DNA of 37,121 nt, from NCBI RefSeq assembly GCF_000192435.1, contig NZ_AEUD01000024.1:1-37121 (forward strand), written 5' to 3'. This document shows positions 22,290 through 30,303 of this stretch, in pieces. The notes under the pieces were generated by a model. The model worked only from the letters and a program-made list of their open reading frames with translations. It was not told the origin of the DNA and did no database searches. Position 1 is the stretch's first letter, and every line of letters begins with the position of its first letter. The translations under genes and the position numbers were made by a program. The DNA is from Gordonia neofelifaecis NRRL B-59395. Lineage in GTDB: Bacteria; Actinomycetota; Actinomycetes; Mycobacteriales; Mycobacteriaceae.

Positions 22290-23138
22290 TCAACGCTGCG
22301 TCGACCCCGCGTCCACCGGGAGGGTGACTGCGGTGATGTAACGAGCCTCGTCGGAGGCCAGGAACAGCGAAGCGTTCGCGACGTCGACCGGATCCACCCA
22401 CGGGATGTCGAGCATGTTCATCGTCTTCGCCGATTCGGCGAACTGCTCCAGGGTCACGGTCTCCAGGTCGGGGCGGAAACCGCCGCGCACGACGTCGTTC
22501 TGGATCATCGGCGTGTCGACGTTCGTCGGGTGCACCGTGTTGACGCGGATGCCGTACGGCGCCATCTCCTGGGCGAGGCTGCGCATCAGGCCGACGACGC
22601 CGTGCTTGGCCGCGACATAGTGCGGCACCCCGTAGAGTCCGCGCAGACCGGCGATGGAACTGACCATGACGATCGAACCCGCGCCGCGGTCGATCAGATG
22701 CGGAACGGCTGCCTTCGCGGTCTGCCACACGCCCGTCAGATTGACGTCGAGCATGGTCTTCCATGCCTCTTCCGACAGTTCTGCGGTGAGCCCGCGCGAG
22801 GTGATGCCCGCGGTCGCGCAGACCACGTCGAGTCCGCCGAACTCCTCGACGCCGGCGGCCACTGCTGCGCGGAGCGCGTCGCCGTCGCGCACGTCGGCGA
22901 CGTGCCCGGAGAAGCGACCGCCCGCCGCGCGCACGGCCTCGGCCGTCTCGTCGAGGTCGGCCGTCGTCGCGTGCGGGATCAGGACGGTGTCGACCGGACC
23001 GCACAGGTCGACCGCGATGACGTCGGCACCCTCCTCGGCGAAGCGGACGGCCTGGGCCCGGCCGATGCCGCGTGCGGCACCGGTGATGAAGGCGACCTTG
23101 CCGGACAGGCGGCCCGGACGCGTTGTGTTGTCAGACAT
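22290..23138 (-). CDS. Mycofactocin-coupled SDR family oxidoreductase
   Basis: A 282-residue SDR close to the carveol dehydrogenase type of Rhodococcus as I recall it: GAARGIGRAQAVRFAEEGAD at the cofactor site, DLDETAEAVRAAGGR, DVNLTGVWQTAKAAVPH, Ser in VSSIAG, HYVAAKHGVVGLMRSLAQE with the catalytic Tyr/Lys, VNTVHPTNVDTPMIQN and ARYITAVTLPVDAG at the end. The ATG at 23138 sits 5 bases after the stop codon of the preceding SDR gene on the same strand, so the two are one transcript and probably translationally linked. It likely oxidises a secondary alcohol of a steroid or terpenoid using tightly bound NAD. Confidence 0.85.
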   Translation of the reverse strand: MSDNTTRPGRLSGKVAFITGAARGIGRAQAVRFAEEGADVIAVDLCGPVDTVLIPHATTADLDETAEAVRAAGGRFSGHVADVRDGDALRAAVAAGVEEFGGLDVVCATAGITSRGLTAELSEEAWKTMLDVNLTGVWQTAKAAVPHLIDRGAGSIVMVSSIAGLRGLYGVPHYVAAKHGVVGLMRSLAQEMAPYGIRVNTVHPTNVDTPMIQNDVVRGGFRPDLETVTLEQFAESAKTMNMLDIPWVDPVDVANASLFLASDEARYITAVTLPVDAGSTQR

Positions 23139-23143
23139 CGAAT

Positions 23144-23953
23144 TCACACTTTCTGAACGAGGCCGGCGTCGACCACGACTTGGGTTCCGGTCACGTAGCG
23201 CGACATGTCGGAGGCGAGGAACAGCACGGCGTTGGCGACGTCCTCCGGTTCCACCAGCGGCACCGGCAGCAGATTCCGGCTCGCCAGCACCTGTGCGGCG
23301 TCCTCGCGCGTCGGGTTCTCCAGATCCGGCCGCAGCTTCTTGTAGACCTGCTCGTTGAGGACCATCGGCGTCGCCACCGAGCCGGGATGCACGGTATTCA
23401 CTCGGATGCCCGCCGGCCCGACCTCGTTCGCCAGCGTGCGCGCGAGCCCGACCACGGCGTGCTTGCCCGCGGTGTAGTGCGACGTGCGGGCCCCGCCCCT
23501 GAGCCCGTTGGTGGAGCTGGTCAGAATGATCGACGCCCCCGAATGCAGGTGGCTCAGCGCCGCCCTGACGGTCGCCCACGTGCCGGTGACGTTGATGTCG
23601 AGCGGACGCTGCCACTCCTCATCGGTCAGTTCCCACGAGAATCCCGCCGCCGGATAGATCCCGGCGTTGGCGACGACGGTGTCGAGACGTCCGATCTCCG
23701 CGACCGCCGAGTCGGTGGCCGCTGCCATGCCGTCCACCGAGGTCACATCGGCCGTGCGCGTCACGCAACGAACACCGCTCGCGGACACCAGCGCCGCGGT
23801 CTCCGCCAGTCCGTCGGCAGCCGACTCCAGGTCGAACGCGATGATGTCAGCGCCCGCCTCGGCCAGGGTCACGCAGTGCGCCCGCCCCATGCCGCTGGCG
23901 GCCCCGGTGACCAGTGCGACCTTCCCGTCCATTCGTCCCGTTGCTGTATTCAC
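23144..23953 (-). CDS. SDR family oxidoreductase, mycofactocin-coupled type
   Basis: A 269-residue SDR with GAASGMGRAHC, ADGLAETAALVSASG, Ser in TSSTNG, Tyr/Lys in HYTAGKH, and the lineage-typical C-terminal segments LRPDLENPTRED and SRYVTGTQVVVDAG. The loop after beta-2 is shorter than in the other two mycofactocin-type SDRs here, so membership is a little less sure. The start is GTG 23953 or ATG 23932; neither has a strong ribosome site. It is the first gene of a two-SDR operon with operator candidate site 7 lying 43 bases upstream. Confidence 0.8.
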   Translation of the reverse strand: MNTATGRMDGKVALVTGAASGMGRAHCVTLAEAGADIIAFDLESAADGLAETAALVSASGVRCVTRTADVTSVDGMAAATDSAVAEIGRLDTVVANAGIYPAAGFSWELTDEEWQRPLDINVTGTWATVRAALSHLHSGASIILTSSTNGLRGGARTSHYTAGKHAVVGLARTLANEVGPAGIRVNTVHPGSVATPMVLNEQVYKKLRPDLENPTREDAAQVLASRNLLPVPLVEPEDVANAVLFLASDMSRYVTGTQVVVDAGLVQKV

Positions 23954-23995
23954 GGCCCGAATCTATGCCTGAGCGGGGCCTGTCCCCGACCCGGT

Positions 23996-24010
23996 TCCCG
24001 ATGAATGGAA
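23996..24010. promoter_or_regulatory. Palindromic operator candidate, site 7 (TCCC-N7-GGAA)
   Basis: TCCC-GATGAAT-GGAA, extended to GTTCC-N8-GGAAC, between the SDR operon start and the 3' end of the mycolyltransferase gene. It is the only site so close to the envelope island, and it is on the promoter side of the SDR genes. Confidence 0.55.
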
Positions 24011-24018
24011 CGTGCCGG

Positions 24019-25065
24019 TCAGGAGGCGCCGAGGTCCTTGGCGATCATCGGCCATGTGGTGTGCAGATCCTGCTGCCAGTACTCCCAGGAGTGCGTGCCC
24101 AGGGGCCGCGAGATGACCTCGGTGTCGACGTTCGCGGCCTTGAGGGCCTGCTCCATCTGAGTGGTGCAACTGCGCACCGCCGCCTCGATGACGCCGCCCA
24201 TCACGACCTGGTCGAGCAGGACGGCGGGATCGCCGTTGATCAGCCGCGCGTCGAGCGTGTCGTAGCGGCCCGGGAGCCCGGAGCCCGACGTCATGTACAC
24301 CTTGACGCCCTTGAGAGCCGACGCGTGCAGGAACGGATCGTTCGCACGCCATCCCGGACCGTCGAGCGGACCCCACATGTTGGTGATGTCGCCGCGGCCC
24401 CGGTCGCCGATGACGGTCCGGATGTACGCCTGCCCGAGCGGGTCACTGGTTCGGGCGCAGCCACTGTACGCCGCGACCGACCGGTAGAGCTTCGGCGCCG
24501 CGATGGCCAGGTTGAACACCGAGGTCCCCGACATCGAGATGCCGGCGATCGCATTCGCCCCGCTGGTGTTCAGCGCCTTGTCGACGAGCGGCGGCAGCTC
24601 CTCGGTGAGGAAGGTCTGCCACTTGTTCCGCCCGAGCACCGGATCGTCGCGCTGCCAGTCCGTGTAATACGAGAAGGCACCGCCCACCGGTGTCACCACA
24701 TTGACGCGCTTGTCCGCGAAGAACTTCTCGTAGTCGGTCTTGACCCGCCACGTGGCACTGTCCTCACCGCCGCCCGCGCCGTTGAGGAGGTAGAGCACCG
24801 GCGCCGGCCGATCGTCGTCGGTGGTGGGGCGAAGCACGTTGAGCGCGATGGTGCGTCCCATCGCGCCCGAGTACACCTCAAGCAAGGACTCCTGCGGTCC
24901 GACGCTGGTCAGTGCGACGACACGCGCGGGAAGCTGCGCAGTCGACGGCCCCTTCGGGGCGGCCGTCTCCGGATCTGCGCCCGCTGTGCCCGCCACGCCG
25001 GATCCCGCCAGGAGAAGGGCGCAGACACCGGCGACCACCGTCGCACGTGAACTGAAACGTCGCAC
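24019..25065 (-). CDS. Secreted mycolyltransferase (antigen 85-like esterase)
   Basis: A 348-residue exported alpha/beta hydrolase of the antigen-85/corynebacterial Cmt group, which moves mycolic acids between trehalose and arabinogalactan outside the membrane. The N-terminus is a signal peptide (VRRFSSRATVVAGVCALLLAG, with probable cleavage after an AGA near residue 30). The nucleophile is the Ser at about 177 in AGISMSG; GGAFSYYTDW resembles the Ag85 region before the trehalose pocket, and the His base lies in LGTHSWEYW near the C-terminus. The GTG at 25065 has AAAGGGG upstream and gives a normal signal peptide, so I prefer it to the GTG at 25086. It marks the organism as a mycolate producer. 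It is divergent from the acyltransferase gene. Confidence 0.85.
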   Translation of the reverse strand: MRRFSSRATVVAGVCALLLAGSGVAGTAGADPETAAPKGPSTAQLPARVVALTSVGPQESLLEVYSGAMGRTIALNVLRPTTDDDRPAPVLYLLNGAGGGEDSATWRVKTDYEKFFADKRVNVVTPVGGAFSYYTDWQRDDPVLGRNKWQTFLTEELPPLVDKALNTSGANAIAGISMSGTSVFNLAIAAPKLYRSVAAYSGCARTSDPLGQAYIRTVIGDRGRGDITNMWGPLDGPGWRANDPFLHASALKGVKVYMTSGSGLPGRYDTLDARLINGDPAVLLDQVVMGGVIEAAVRSCTTQMEQALKAANVDTEVISRPLGTHSWEYWQQDLHTTWPMIAKDLGAS

Positions 25066-25283
25066 CTCGAACCCCTTTTGCCCCACTAATCACTTGCGTC
25101 ACATCCTAACCCGCAGGTGAGCGATCCCGAAACCCGGCGCGGCGTCGAAATCGGAACGTTGCAAATACCACAGGCCAGGCCGACGAACATCACTAAACCG
25201 GCATTCGCCGAGCTTCAGATGTGTGTTTACCCAGGCTCGCCTAGTACCCTCGCCACAGCGACGGCACTAGTACAGATGACTTA

Positions 25284-26804
25284 GTGCAGAAGAATGAACG
25301 ACTACGACGGGGTAGCCAGGTGGTAAACGCCCAACCGAAGATCGACGACGACGCGCCCGAGCGTCTCCCCAGCGGATCCGGCGAGGCCGCGACACCCGCG
25401 GACGTCGAGACACCTCCCGCGGACACCGCATCGACGGCCGCGACCACCGCGGACTCGGACGGACCGGTAGTCGAGAAGAAGAAAAAGGACGGGCATCTCT
25501 ACCAGATCGACTTCGTCCGCCTCTTCACCTTCGGCGGCGTCATCCTCGACCACGTCATCCTCGGACTGGCGCCAGCCGCGGCGATGGCGGCGCAGGGCGT
25601 CGGACTGCTGCTCCGCTACACGCGCTACTGCTTCTTCGCGCTCACCGGCTTCGTCCTCACGTACCAGTACCGCAATCGCGATCTGCACGCTCCCACCTTC
25701 TGGCGTCGCCGCTACAAGCTGATCGGCCTCCCGTTCCTGATGTGGTCGCTGTTCTACTGGACCAATCGCCACTACCAGCAGGGCGGCTGGGAGGCGATTC
25801 GGGACATCTTCACCGACGGCACCACCGAACGCCTCGCTCTCAAGAGCCTTGTCTACGACCTGATCACCGGCAACGCCGCATACCACCTGTACTTCCTGTC
25901 CGTGAGCATGCAGATCTATCTGGTGTTCCCGGCCGTGCTGTGGGTCCTCAAGCGCACGTGGGGTTATCACCGGTATCTGCTCGCCGCCAGCCTGACGTTC
26001 CACATCTGGCTGCTGTTCCACATGGTGCGACCGCCGCTGTCGTTCTTCGAGAGCGGTGTCCCGGGTCTGATCTGGCGGTACCTCGGCGTCACGCTGTTCC
26101 CGTACCAGTTCTTCATCCTCGCCGGCTGTCTCGCCGCCTATCACTACGAGGCCTTCGGTGCCTTCATGCGCAGGTTCCGGCGACCGCTGGTCCTGCTCGC
26201 GCTGGTGACGATCATCGTGACGCTCGTGTACTTCGTCTACAACGTCGATCACGGCGAGGAGATGTTCCGCGCGACCAACGTCTTCATGGTGCACAACTCG
26301 TTCGCGTTCGTGGCGATCATCGTCATCCTGTACATCCTGGGCACCGTCTGGCAGGACCGGCGCCGCTCGGGGTCGGTCGCCGATAACTTCATGCGGACCG
26401 CCGCCGACCGTTCATTCGGCATCTACCTGGCCCATGTCATCGTGCTGTCGACCGTCCTGGAGACGTCTCGCGCACACCTCGACGCGCCGCTGTGGCTGAA
26501 CATCCTGCTCACCTACGTGGTCACCGTCCTCGGCACCGTGTACCTCGTCGAGGTGCTGCGCCGCAGCCCCATCAGCCTGATCACCACCGGGCGCGAACGG
26601 ATCGACTGGCGCATCCAGCGCTGGGGCCGCTCGTCGTTCGTCGCCGTCCTCGGCTGCGGTCTGGGCTTCGCGATCTACGAGACCGTCAACACGCAGCTCG
26701 GTGTCCTCGTCACCGGCACCAGCGCCCTGCTCCTGCTCTCGGCCGTCGTGGTCGGAGTCAAGCAGAGCAACGCCGCGCACGACGCCAAGCCGGTCCGCGC
26801 CTGA
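25284..26804 (+). CDS. Acyltransferase-3 family membrane protein
   Basis: A 506-residue integral membrane protein. After a soluble acidic N-terminus (about 1-70, PERLPSGSGEAATPADVE, then a KKKKD patch) come about ten helices, starting with IDFVRLFTFGGVILDHVIL, where the aspartate and arginine near the first helix fit the acyltransferase-3 fold. YCFFALTGFVLTYQY, YHLYFLSVSMQIYLVFP and SFGIYLAHVIVL are typical of the family. Such enzymes acetylate or succinylate envelope sugars or lipids; TmaT in corynebacteria acetylates trehalose mycolates, and the neighbouring mycolyltransferase makes that kind of role attractive but unproven. GTG 25284 is the longest start; GTG 25320 is possible. A very strong terminator follows. 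Confidence 0.8.
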   Translation: MQKNERLRRGSQVVNAQPKIDDDAPERLPSGSGEAATPADVETPPADTASTAATTADSDGPVVEKKKKDGHLYQIDFVRLFTFGGVILDHVILGLAPAAAMAAQGVGLLLRYTRYCFFALTGFVLTYQYRNRDLHAPTFWRRRYKLIGLPFLMWSLFYWTNRHYQQGGWEAIRDIFTDGTTERLALKSLVYDLITGNAAYHLYFLSVSMQIYLVFPAVLWVLKRTWGYHRYLLAASLTFHIWLLFHMVRPPLSFFESGVPGLIWRYLGVTLFPYQFFILAGCLAAYHYEAFGAFMRRFRRPLVLLALVTIIVTLVYFVYNVDHGEEMFRATNVFMVHNSFAFVAIIVILYILGTVWQDRRRSGSVADNFMRTAADRSFGIYLAHVIVLSTVLETSRAHLDAPLWLNILLTYVVTVLGTVYLVEVLRRSPISLITTGRERIDWRIQRWGRSSFVAVLGCGLGFAIYETVNTQLGVLVTGTSALLLLSAVVVGVKQSNAAHDAKPVRA

Positions 26805-26814
26805 GGTCGTACGT

Positions 26815-26854
26815 CAAACGGCCCTCCCACTCCGACGAGTGGGAGGGCCGTTTG
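26815..26854. terminator. Strong bidirectional hairpin terminator
   Basis: An 18-bp perfect stem (26815-26832 with 26837-26854) with a CGAC loop, between the convergent acyltransferase and SGNH hydrolase genes. Confidence 0.92.
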
Positions 26855-26893
26855 CGTGAGTCGAGGTGAAACCGCGGAGAACGCCGGGTCCGC

Positions 26894-27811
26894 TCAGCGC
26901 ACCGACGCGACGACCAGGTCGGCGATACCGGTCTTGCCCGCGGCGTTCGGGTGGAACACCATCTTGCTGCCGAACCCGCGGATCCACGGCTCGGGCGCGC
27001 AGGCGGAGTGCAGCGCCGCGACCGACGCCGTCGTGAGGTGCTGGGCGCCGGTGCGGTCGGCGACCCGCTGATTCACCGCCGACATCGCAGCAGCGATCTG
27101 CGCGTCCTGTTCGACCTCCCACGGCAGCAACGGAAGCAACTGGCACGGCGGAGCCTCGATCGCCACCACCGGCGTGTAGTCGACGAGGATCACGCGTGCC
27201 TTGGGCGACCGCGCCTGCACCGCCTCGACCGCGTCGACGAGCGACTGCTCGAGCCGTCCGTAGTCCGTCGGGTTGGGCGGCGGCGGGGGCATCCGACCGG
27301 ACCCGCAGTGCGACAGTCCGAGCGCGCGCATGTTGTTGCACGCCTGCGAGATGATCCGGCCGACGAAGTCCAAGTCGTTGCCGCCCGTCGTGATGGTCAC
27401 CAGCGAGGTGTTCTGGTCGACGGCCTCGACCTGTGGTCGAACCTTGGAGTGCTTGCGCTCGGGACCGGTCAGCAGTTCGGCGGCCGTCGAACCCGAACAG
27501 GTCACGTCGATCAACTTCAGACCGAGCGCGGCCGCGACCTGATGGGGATAGTTGTCACCGGTCCGAAGGCAGCGGCGGTCGACGACCGGGCCCTCACCCG
27601 GTCCCGCGGCGAACGAGCTGCCCATCGCGACATAATTCGCGGGAGGCGCCGTCTTACCTGCGGTTCCGACCACCGACGCCGCACTCGGCCCGGTCGCTCC
27701 GCGGGAGGTCGACAGAGCGAATCCGACGACCGCAGTGACGACGACCGCGACGACCACAGCGGCGATTGCTGCGGGGCGATTGACGGAAGAGCGCATGGAG
27801 GAGAGTTTCAC
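26894..27811 (-). CDS. Membrane-anchored or secreted SGNH (GDSL-type) hydrolase
   Basis: A 305-residue esterase/lipase-like protein. A hydrophobic helix near the N-terminus (AAIAAVVVAVVVTAVVGFAL) is a signal anchor or signal peptide. The catalytic blocks are YVAMGSSFAAGPG (block I, with GSS in place of GDS and the nucleophile Ser), TCSGSTAAEL, TTGGND (block III Asn) and FHPNAAG (block V His). Cysteines spread over the domain may form disulfides outside the cell. The start at GTG 27811 has AGGTG upstream; ATG 27796 is the alternative. A proline run (PPPPPNP) lies mid-protein. With the mycolyltransferase and acyltransferase it forms an envelope-related group. Substrate unknown. Confidence 0.85.
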   Translation of the reverse strand: MKLSSMRSSVNRPAAIAAVVVAVVVTAVVGFALSTSRGATGPSAASVVGTAGKTAPPANYVAMGSSFAAGPGEGPVVDRRCLRTGDNYPHQVAAALGLKLIDVTCSGSTAAELLTGPERKHSKVRPQVEAVDQNTSLVTITTGGNDLDFVGRIISQACNNMRALGLSHCGSGRMPPPPPNPTDYGRLEQSLVDAVEAVQARSPKARVILVDYTPVVAIEAPPCQLLPLLPWEVEQDAQIAAAMSAVNQRVADRTGAQHLTTASVAALHSACAPEPWIRGFGSKMVFHPNAAGKTGIADLVVASVR

Positions 27812-27887
27812 ATATTCACCTGTGGGAATCCCTAACCGGATCCCTGATCGCCGTGTCATGTAAGCAATCCCACGCTGCTCGTGACAG

Positions 27888-27925
27888 CAGCCGGGCCCGT
27901 CGGATCAATCCGACGGGCCCGGCTG
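27888..27925. terminator. Hairpin terminator after the proline-rich membrane protein gene
   Basis: A 17-bp perfect stem (27888-27904 with 27909-27925) with a TCAA loop, 39 bases beyond the stop codon of the minus-strand gene. Confidence 0.88.
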
Positions 27926-27964
27926 CCCCAGTGGCCGCGGTCGTTCACCTACGCGGCGTCATCC

Positions 27965-28906
27965 CTACTGCTGCGGCGGGCCGCCCGGCTGCCCCGGCGG
28001 CGGGGTCTGGCCCGGCGGCGGGGTCTGCGGCGGCTGCACAGGCGGGAAACCGCCCTGCGGCGGCTGCGGCGGCGGGAAACCACCGGGCTGAGCCTGCGGC
28101 TGCCCGAAGCCCGGCTGTCCCTGGCCTGGATGCTGACCGAACTGCTCGGGCTGACCGAACTGCTGAGGCTGACCGAACTGCTGGGGCTGGACGGGACCAC
28201 CGATGGGCGCCGCGGCGGCGCCACCGCCGAAGAGTCCCGGACGGACGGTCAGCGAGATCGCGCAGGCACCGGCGGCCAGTGCGACCAGAGCCCCGATCAG
28301 GACCAGCCACAGCCCGTACGCGGCCCCCAGATGCGCACCCGGCGGCATGTCGCTGCTCGTCTTCATGCCGACCGCACCGGTCGGGTCCGCGACGAAGACG
28401 ATCGCCGCGATCGTCGCGGCGAGACCGCCGACGCCGGTGATGAGCGCGCCGATGCCCGAGTACCGGCCGATCAGCAGGAGAACCGCACCCACTGCGACGA
28501 CGATGCCCAGAATGATCGTCCAGATGCCGGGCTTTGCCAGCTTCTGATCGGCGACAGCAGAGAACGAGTTCTCCTCCGTCGCGATCTCCTTCTCCAACGC
28601 CTTCCGTGCGATCTCCGGAGCCTCGATGATGTACAGCGAAGCGTCGTCGGATCCCATACCGGTCACCGAGACATCTACTCCAACTGCGATCTTCGCCGAC
28701 CCGATGTTCTGCTCGTTCTTCGCCGACCCCGACACCCAGGCGAGGAAGCTGCACACGATGAGGACGAGGGCGGCCACGGCGGCGACCGCACCGACGATGG
28801 TGCGCGTCGACGACGGCGGCGCGGTCGGCGCCAGCAGCGCCGCACCCGGCGATGCAGACTGCGCGGGCGGCGGCTCCGGTGGTTGGAACGGCTGTCCGTA
28901 CGTCAT
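27965..28906 (-). CDS. Four-helix membrane protein with Pro/Gln-rich repeat tail
   Basis: A 313-residue protein of unknown function. The first 35 residues are proline-rich (PFQPPEPPPAQ), then helix 1 (about 37-58, AVAAVAALVLIVCSFLAWV), an extracytoplasmic loop of about 70 residues, and three helices (about 128-147, 151-172, 188-215). The tail from about 228 is low-complexity: QQFGQPQQFGQPEQFGQ followed by GGFPPPQPPQ and PPPGQTPPPGQ. Layouts like this occur in many mycolate-producing actinobacteria as uncharacterised envelope proteins. ATG 28906 has a good AGGGGAG five bases upstream. It is a monocistronic gene between two hairpins or gaps. The repeats could bind protein partners; nothing shows an enzyme. 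Confidence 0.75.
   Translation of the reverse strand: MTYGQPFQPPEPPPAQSASPGAALLAPTAPPSSTRTIVGAVAAVAALVLIVCSFLAWVSGSAKNEQNIGSAKIAVGVDVSVTGMGSDDASLYIIEAPEIARKALEKEIATEENSFSAVADQKLAKPGIWTIILGIVVAVGAVLLLIGRYSGIGALITGVGGLAATIAAIVFVADPTGAVGMKTSSDMPPGAHLGAAYGLWLVLIGALVALAAGACAISLTVRPGLFGGGAAAAPIGGPVQPQQFGQPQQFGQPEQFGQHPGQGQPGFGQPQAQPGGFPPPQPPQGGFPPVQPPQTPPPGQTPPPGQPGGPPQQ
28133..28186. repeat. 18-bp tandem repeat in the tail of the membrane protein gene
   Basis: Three copies of CTGACCGAACTGCTGGGG with one or two changes each. They encode the QQFGQP repeats on the minus strand. A shorter proline-coding repeat lies at about 28000-28035. Confidence 0.85.
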
Positions 28907-29010
28907 TGAACTCCCCTGAATCTGTGCGGCGATCACCGCGGTTTCGCTCATCCTAGAACCCGACTGTGGTCGCCGTCCCAGCGAACCCGCACAGATTCAC
29001 CGGTCACCGG

Positions 29011-29025
29011 TCCCACTGATCGGGA
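29011..29025. promoter_or_regulatory. Palindromic operator candidate, site 8 (TCCC-N7-GGGA)
   Basis: TCCC-ACTGATC-GGGA, extended to GTCCC/GGGAC arms, 128 bases before the two alpha/beta-barrel genes. It is one of the best matches. Confidence 0.55.
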
Positions 29026-29152
29026 CGCTCTCACCTGCTCGCCCGTTGATCGGTCCGCCGACCGGCGCGGACGTCGTTCACGTTGGACACTCAGCCGACG
29101 CGACGGCGACGCCGCCGACCGCCGCCCCACCTCATTCGAAAGGACGACACTG

Positions 29153-29497
29153 GTGTCCACACCCGTCTATCTGGTCGACAGAGTCGTCACCGCGCCCGGA
29201 GCCGGCGAGGAGTTCGTCCGGCGATACCGCGACGAGTATCTGCCCGCCGCGGCCGACCGCGGAATCACTGCGACGACCATCGTGGTGAGTCCACCGCTGT
29301 GGCTCGATCATGAGTCCAACACGGTGACCGCGATCCTCGCCGTCGACAGCGTGTCCGGTTGGTGGACCGCAGCACTGGCCGGCAGGCACGATCCGGCGCC
29401 GGCCGCGTGGTGGGCGAGCGTCGAGCACCTCGTCGTCGAGCGGTCGCGGGTCTCCGCGGCGGCGGCCGACGATCTGGCGGTGCTGGCCGATGTCTGA
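29153..29497 (+). CDS. Small protein, probably dimeric alpha/beta-barrel fold; function unknown
   Basis: A 114-residue protein that begins TPVYLVDRVVTAPGAGEEFVRRY with a beta strand and then a helix, continues with TIVVSPPLWL, TVTAILAVDSVSGWW and a final helix (WASVEHLVVE). The order beta-alpha-beta-beta-alpha-beta and the length fit the ferredoxin-like dimeric alpha/beta-barrel superfamily (NIPSNAP, ABM, EthD types), but I do not recognise a specific family. The GTG at 29153 has GAAAGGA upstream. It overlaps the next gene by 8 bases. Operator site 8 upstream links it to the catabolic regulon; it may bind or isomerise a hydrophobic intermediate. Confidence 0.72.
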   Translation: MSTPVYLVDRVVTAPGAGEEFVRRYRDEYLPAAADRGITATTIVVSPPLWLDHESNTVTAILAVDSVSGWWTAALAGRHDPAPAAWWASVEHLVVERSRVSAAAADDLAVLADV

Positions 29498-30107
29498 GCT
29501 GCTGACCACGAGCCTGCTGACGGTCGTACCCGGTGCCGACCCGGCGGCGGTCGGCGCCGCAGTCAGGTCGACCGGGTCCGCACCCGCCGTCTCCGCGCCC
29601 GTCGTCGTCGGCACGACCCTGCCCGGAGCGATCAACGGCGGCGACGTCCTCGTTCACGGCCCGGCGTCCCATATTGATTCCTCCCTCGCCGATGCGGACG
29701 TGTCATCCGCCGAGGTCGTCAGCTATCGGCCCGGCCGGAGCGGTCGACGCGGTGCGCCGGCTGCCGGAAACGTCTATCGCACGTTGCTGCTCGGGGTCCG
29801 TCCCGACGCCGATGCCGACCTGATTCGCCGATTCGAGCAGGACCTGCTGACCATGCCGGGCCACTTGACGAGCATGCTGTGGTGGCGTTTGAGCCGAGTC
29901 GAGTCCGTGTCCGGCCCGACCGCGTTCACGCACGTCTGGGAGCAGGTCTTCACCGGCCCCGAAGGACTGAGCGGGCAGTACATGCTACATCCCGTGCACT
30001 GGGGACTGGTGGATCGCTGGTTCGACCCCGAGGTGCCCGAGCACATCACGCTCGACCGTCTCTGCCATGTCGCCTGTGTCCTCGGGCACGACGACGTCGT
30101 CAGCTGA
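29490..30107 (+). CDS. Dabb (stress-responsive A/B barrel) domain protein
   Basis: A 205-residue protein. Its C-terminal half (about 92-190, VYRTLLLGVRPDADADLIRRF to FDPEVPEHITLD) has the pattern of the Dabb/alpha-beta-barrel family, including a strand ending FTHVWEQVF and a YMLHPVHWGLVDRW motif matching the family's Y-x-x-HP-x-H. The N-terminal half (TTSLLTVVPGADPAAVGAAV) could be a degenerate second barrel unit. The gene overlaps the preceding small gene by 8 bases, so the two products are probably made together and may form a complex. Function unknown. It ends before dispersed inverted repeat copy 2. Confidence 0.75.
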   Translation: MSELLTTSLLTVVPGADPAAVGAAVRSTGSAPAVSAPVVVGTTLPGAINGGDVLVHGPASHIDSSLADADVSSAEVVSYRPGRSGRRGAPAAGNVYRTLLLGVRPDADADLIRRFEQDLLTMPGHLTSMLWWRLSRVESVSGPTAFTHVWEQVFTGPEGLSGQYMLHPVHWGLVDRWFDPEVPEHITLDRLCHVACVLGHDDVVS

Positions 30108-30152
30108 CCGCGCCCCTTGGTCACCCCGGCTGATCGAGTAGCCCCCTAAGCT

Positions 30153-30252
30153 GGTCGAGTAGCCCGCGAACGGAGTGAGCGAGCGTATCGAGACCCGGCT
30201 AGCTCGCGGGGTCTCGATGCGCCTCGTCACTGCGTTCCTCGGCTTACTCGAC
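30153..30252. repeat. Dispersed inverted repeat, copy 2
   Basis: The arms at about 30153-30196 and 30208-30252 are imperfect reverse complements (GGTCGAGTAGCCCGCGAACG... against ...CGGCTTACTCGACC). The inner part matches copy 1 at 5427-5494 almost base for base (GAGCGTATCGAGACCC). Extra GTCGAGTAGCC-like fragments flank both sides. It lies between convergent genes and may also end transcription. Confidence 0.85.
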
Positions 30253-30303
30253 CATCCTGGGGGGCTTACTCGACCAGTGTGGGCGCGACCAACCTGGGAA
30301 CCG

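Noticed and set aside
21150-23156. A 668-residue plus-strand frame through the DegT-fold gene and the minus-strand SDR gene
   Set aside because: It crosses a strong terminator hairpin and reads arginine-rich non-protein-like sequence; the genes it overlaps have clear motifs.
22290-23615. An N-terminally extended version of the SDR at 22290 reaching to 23615
   Set aside because: The extra 159 residues are an out-of-frame reading of the neighbouring SDR; the true start is the ATG at 23138, where the SDR fold begins.
25087-25283. Gap between the mycolyltransferase and acyltransferase genes searched for operators or a small RNA
   Set aside because: It must hold two divergent promoters, but I saw no convincing palindrome, hairpin or small gene in it.
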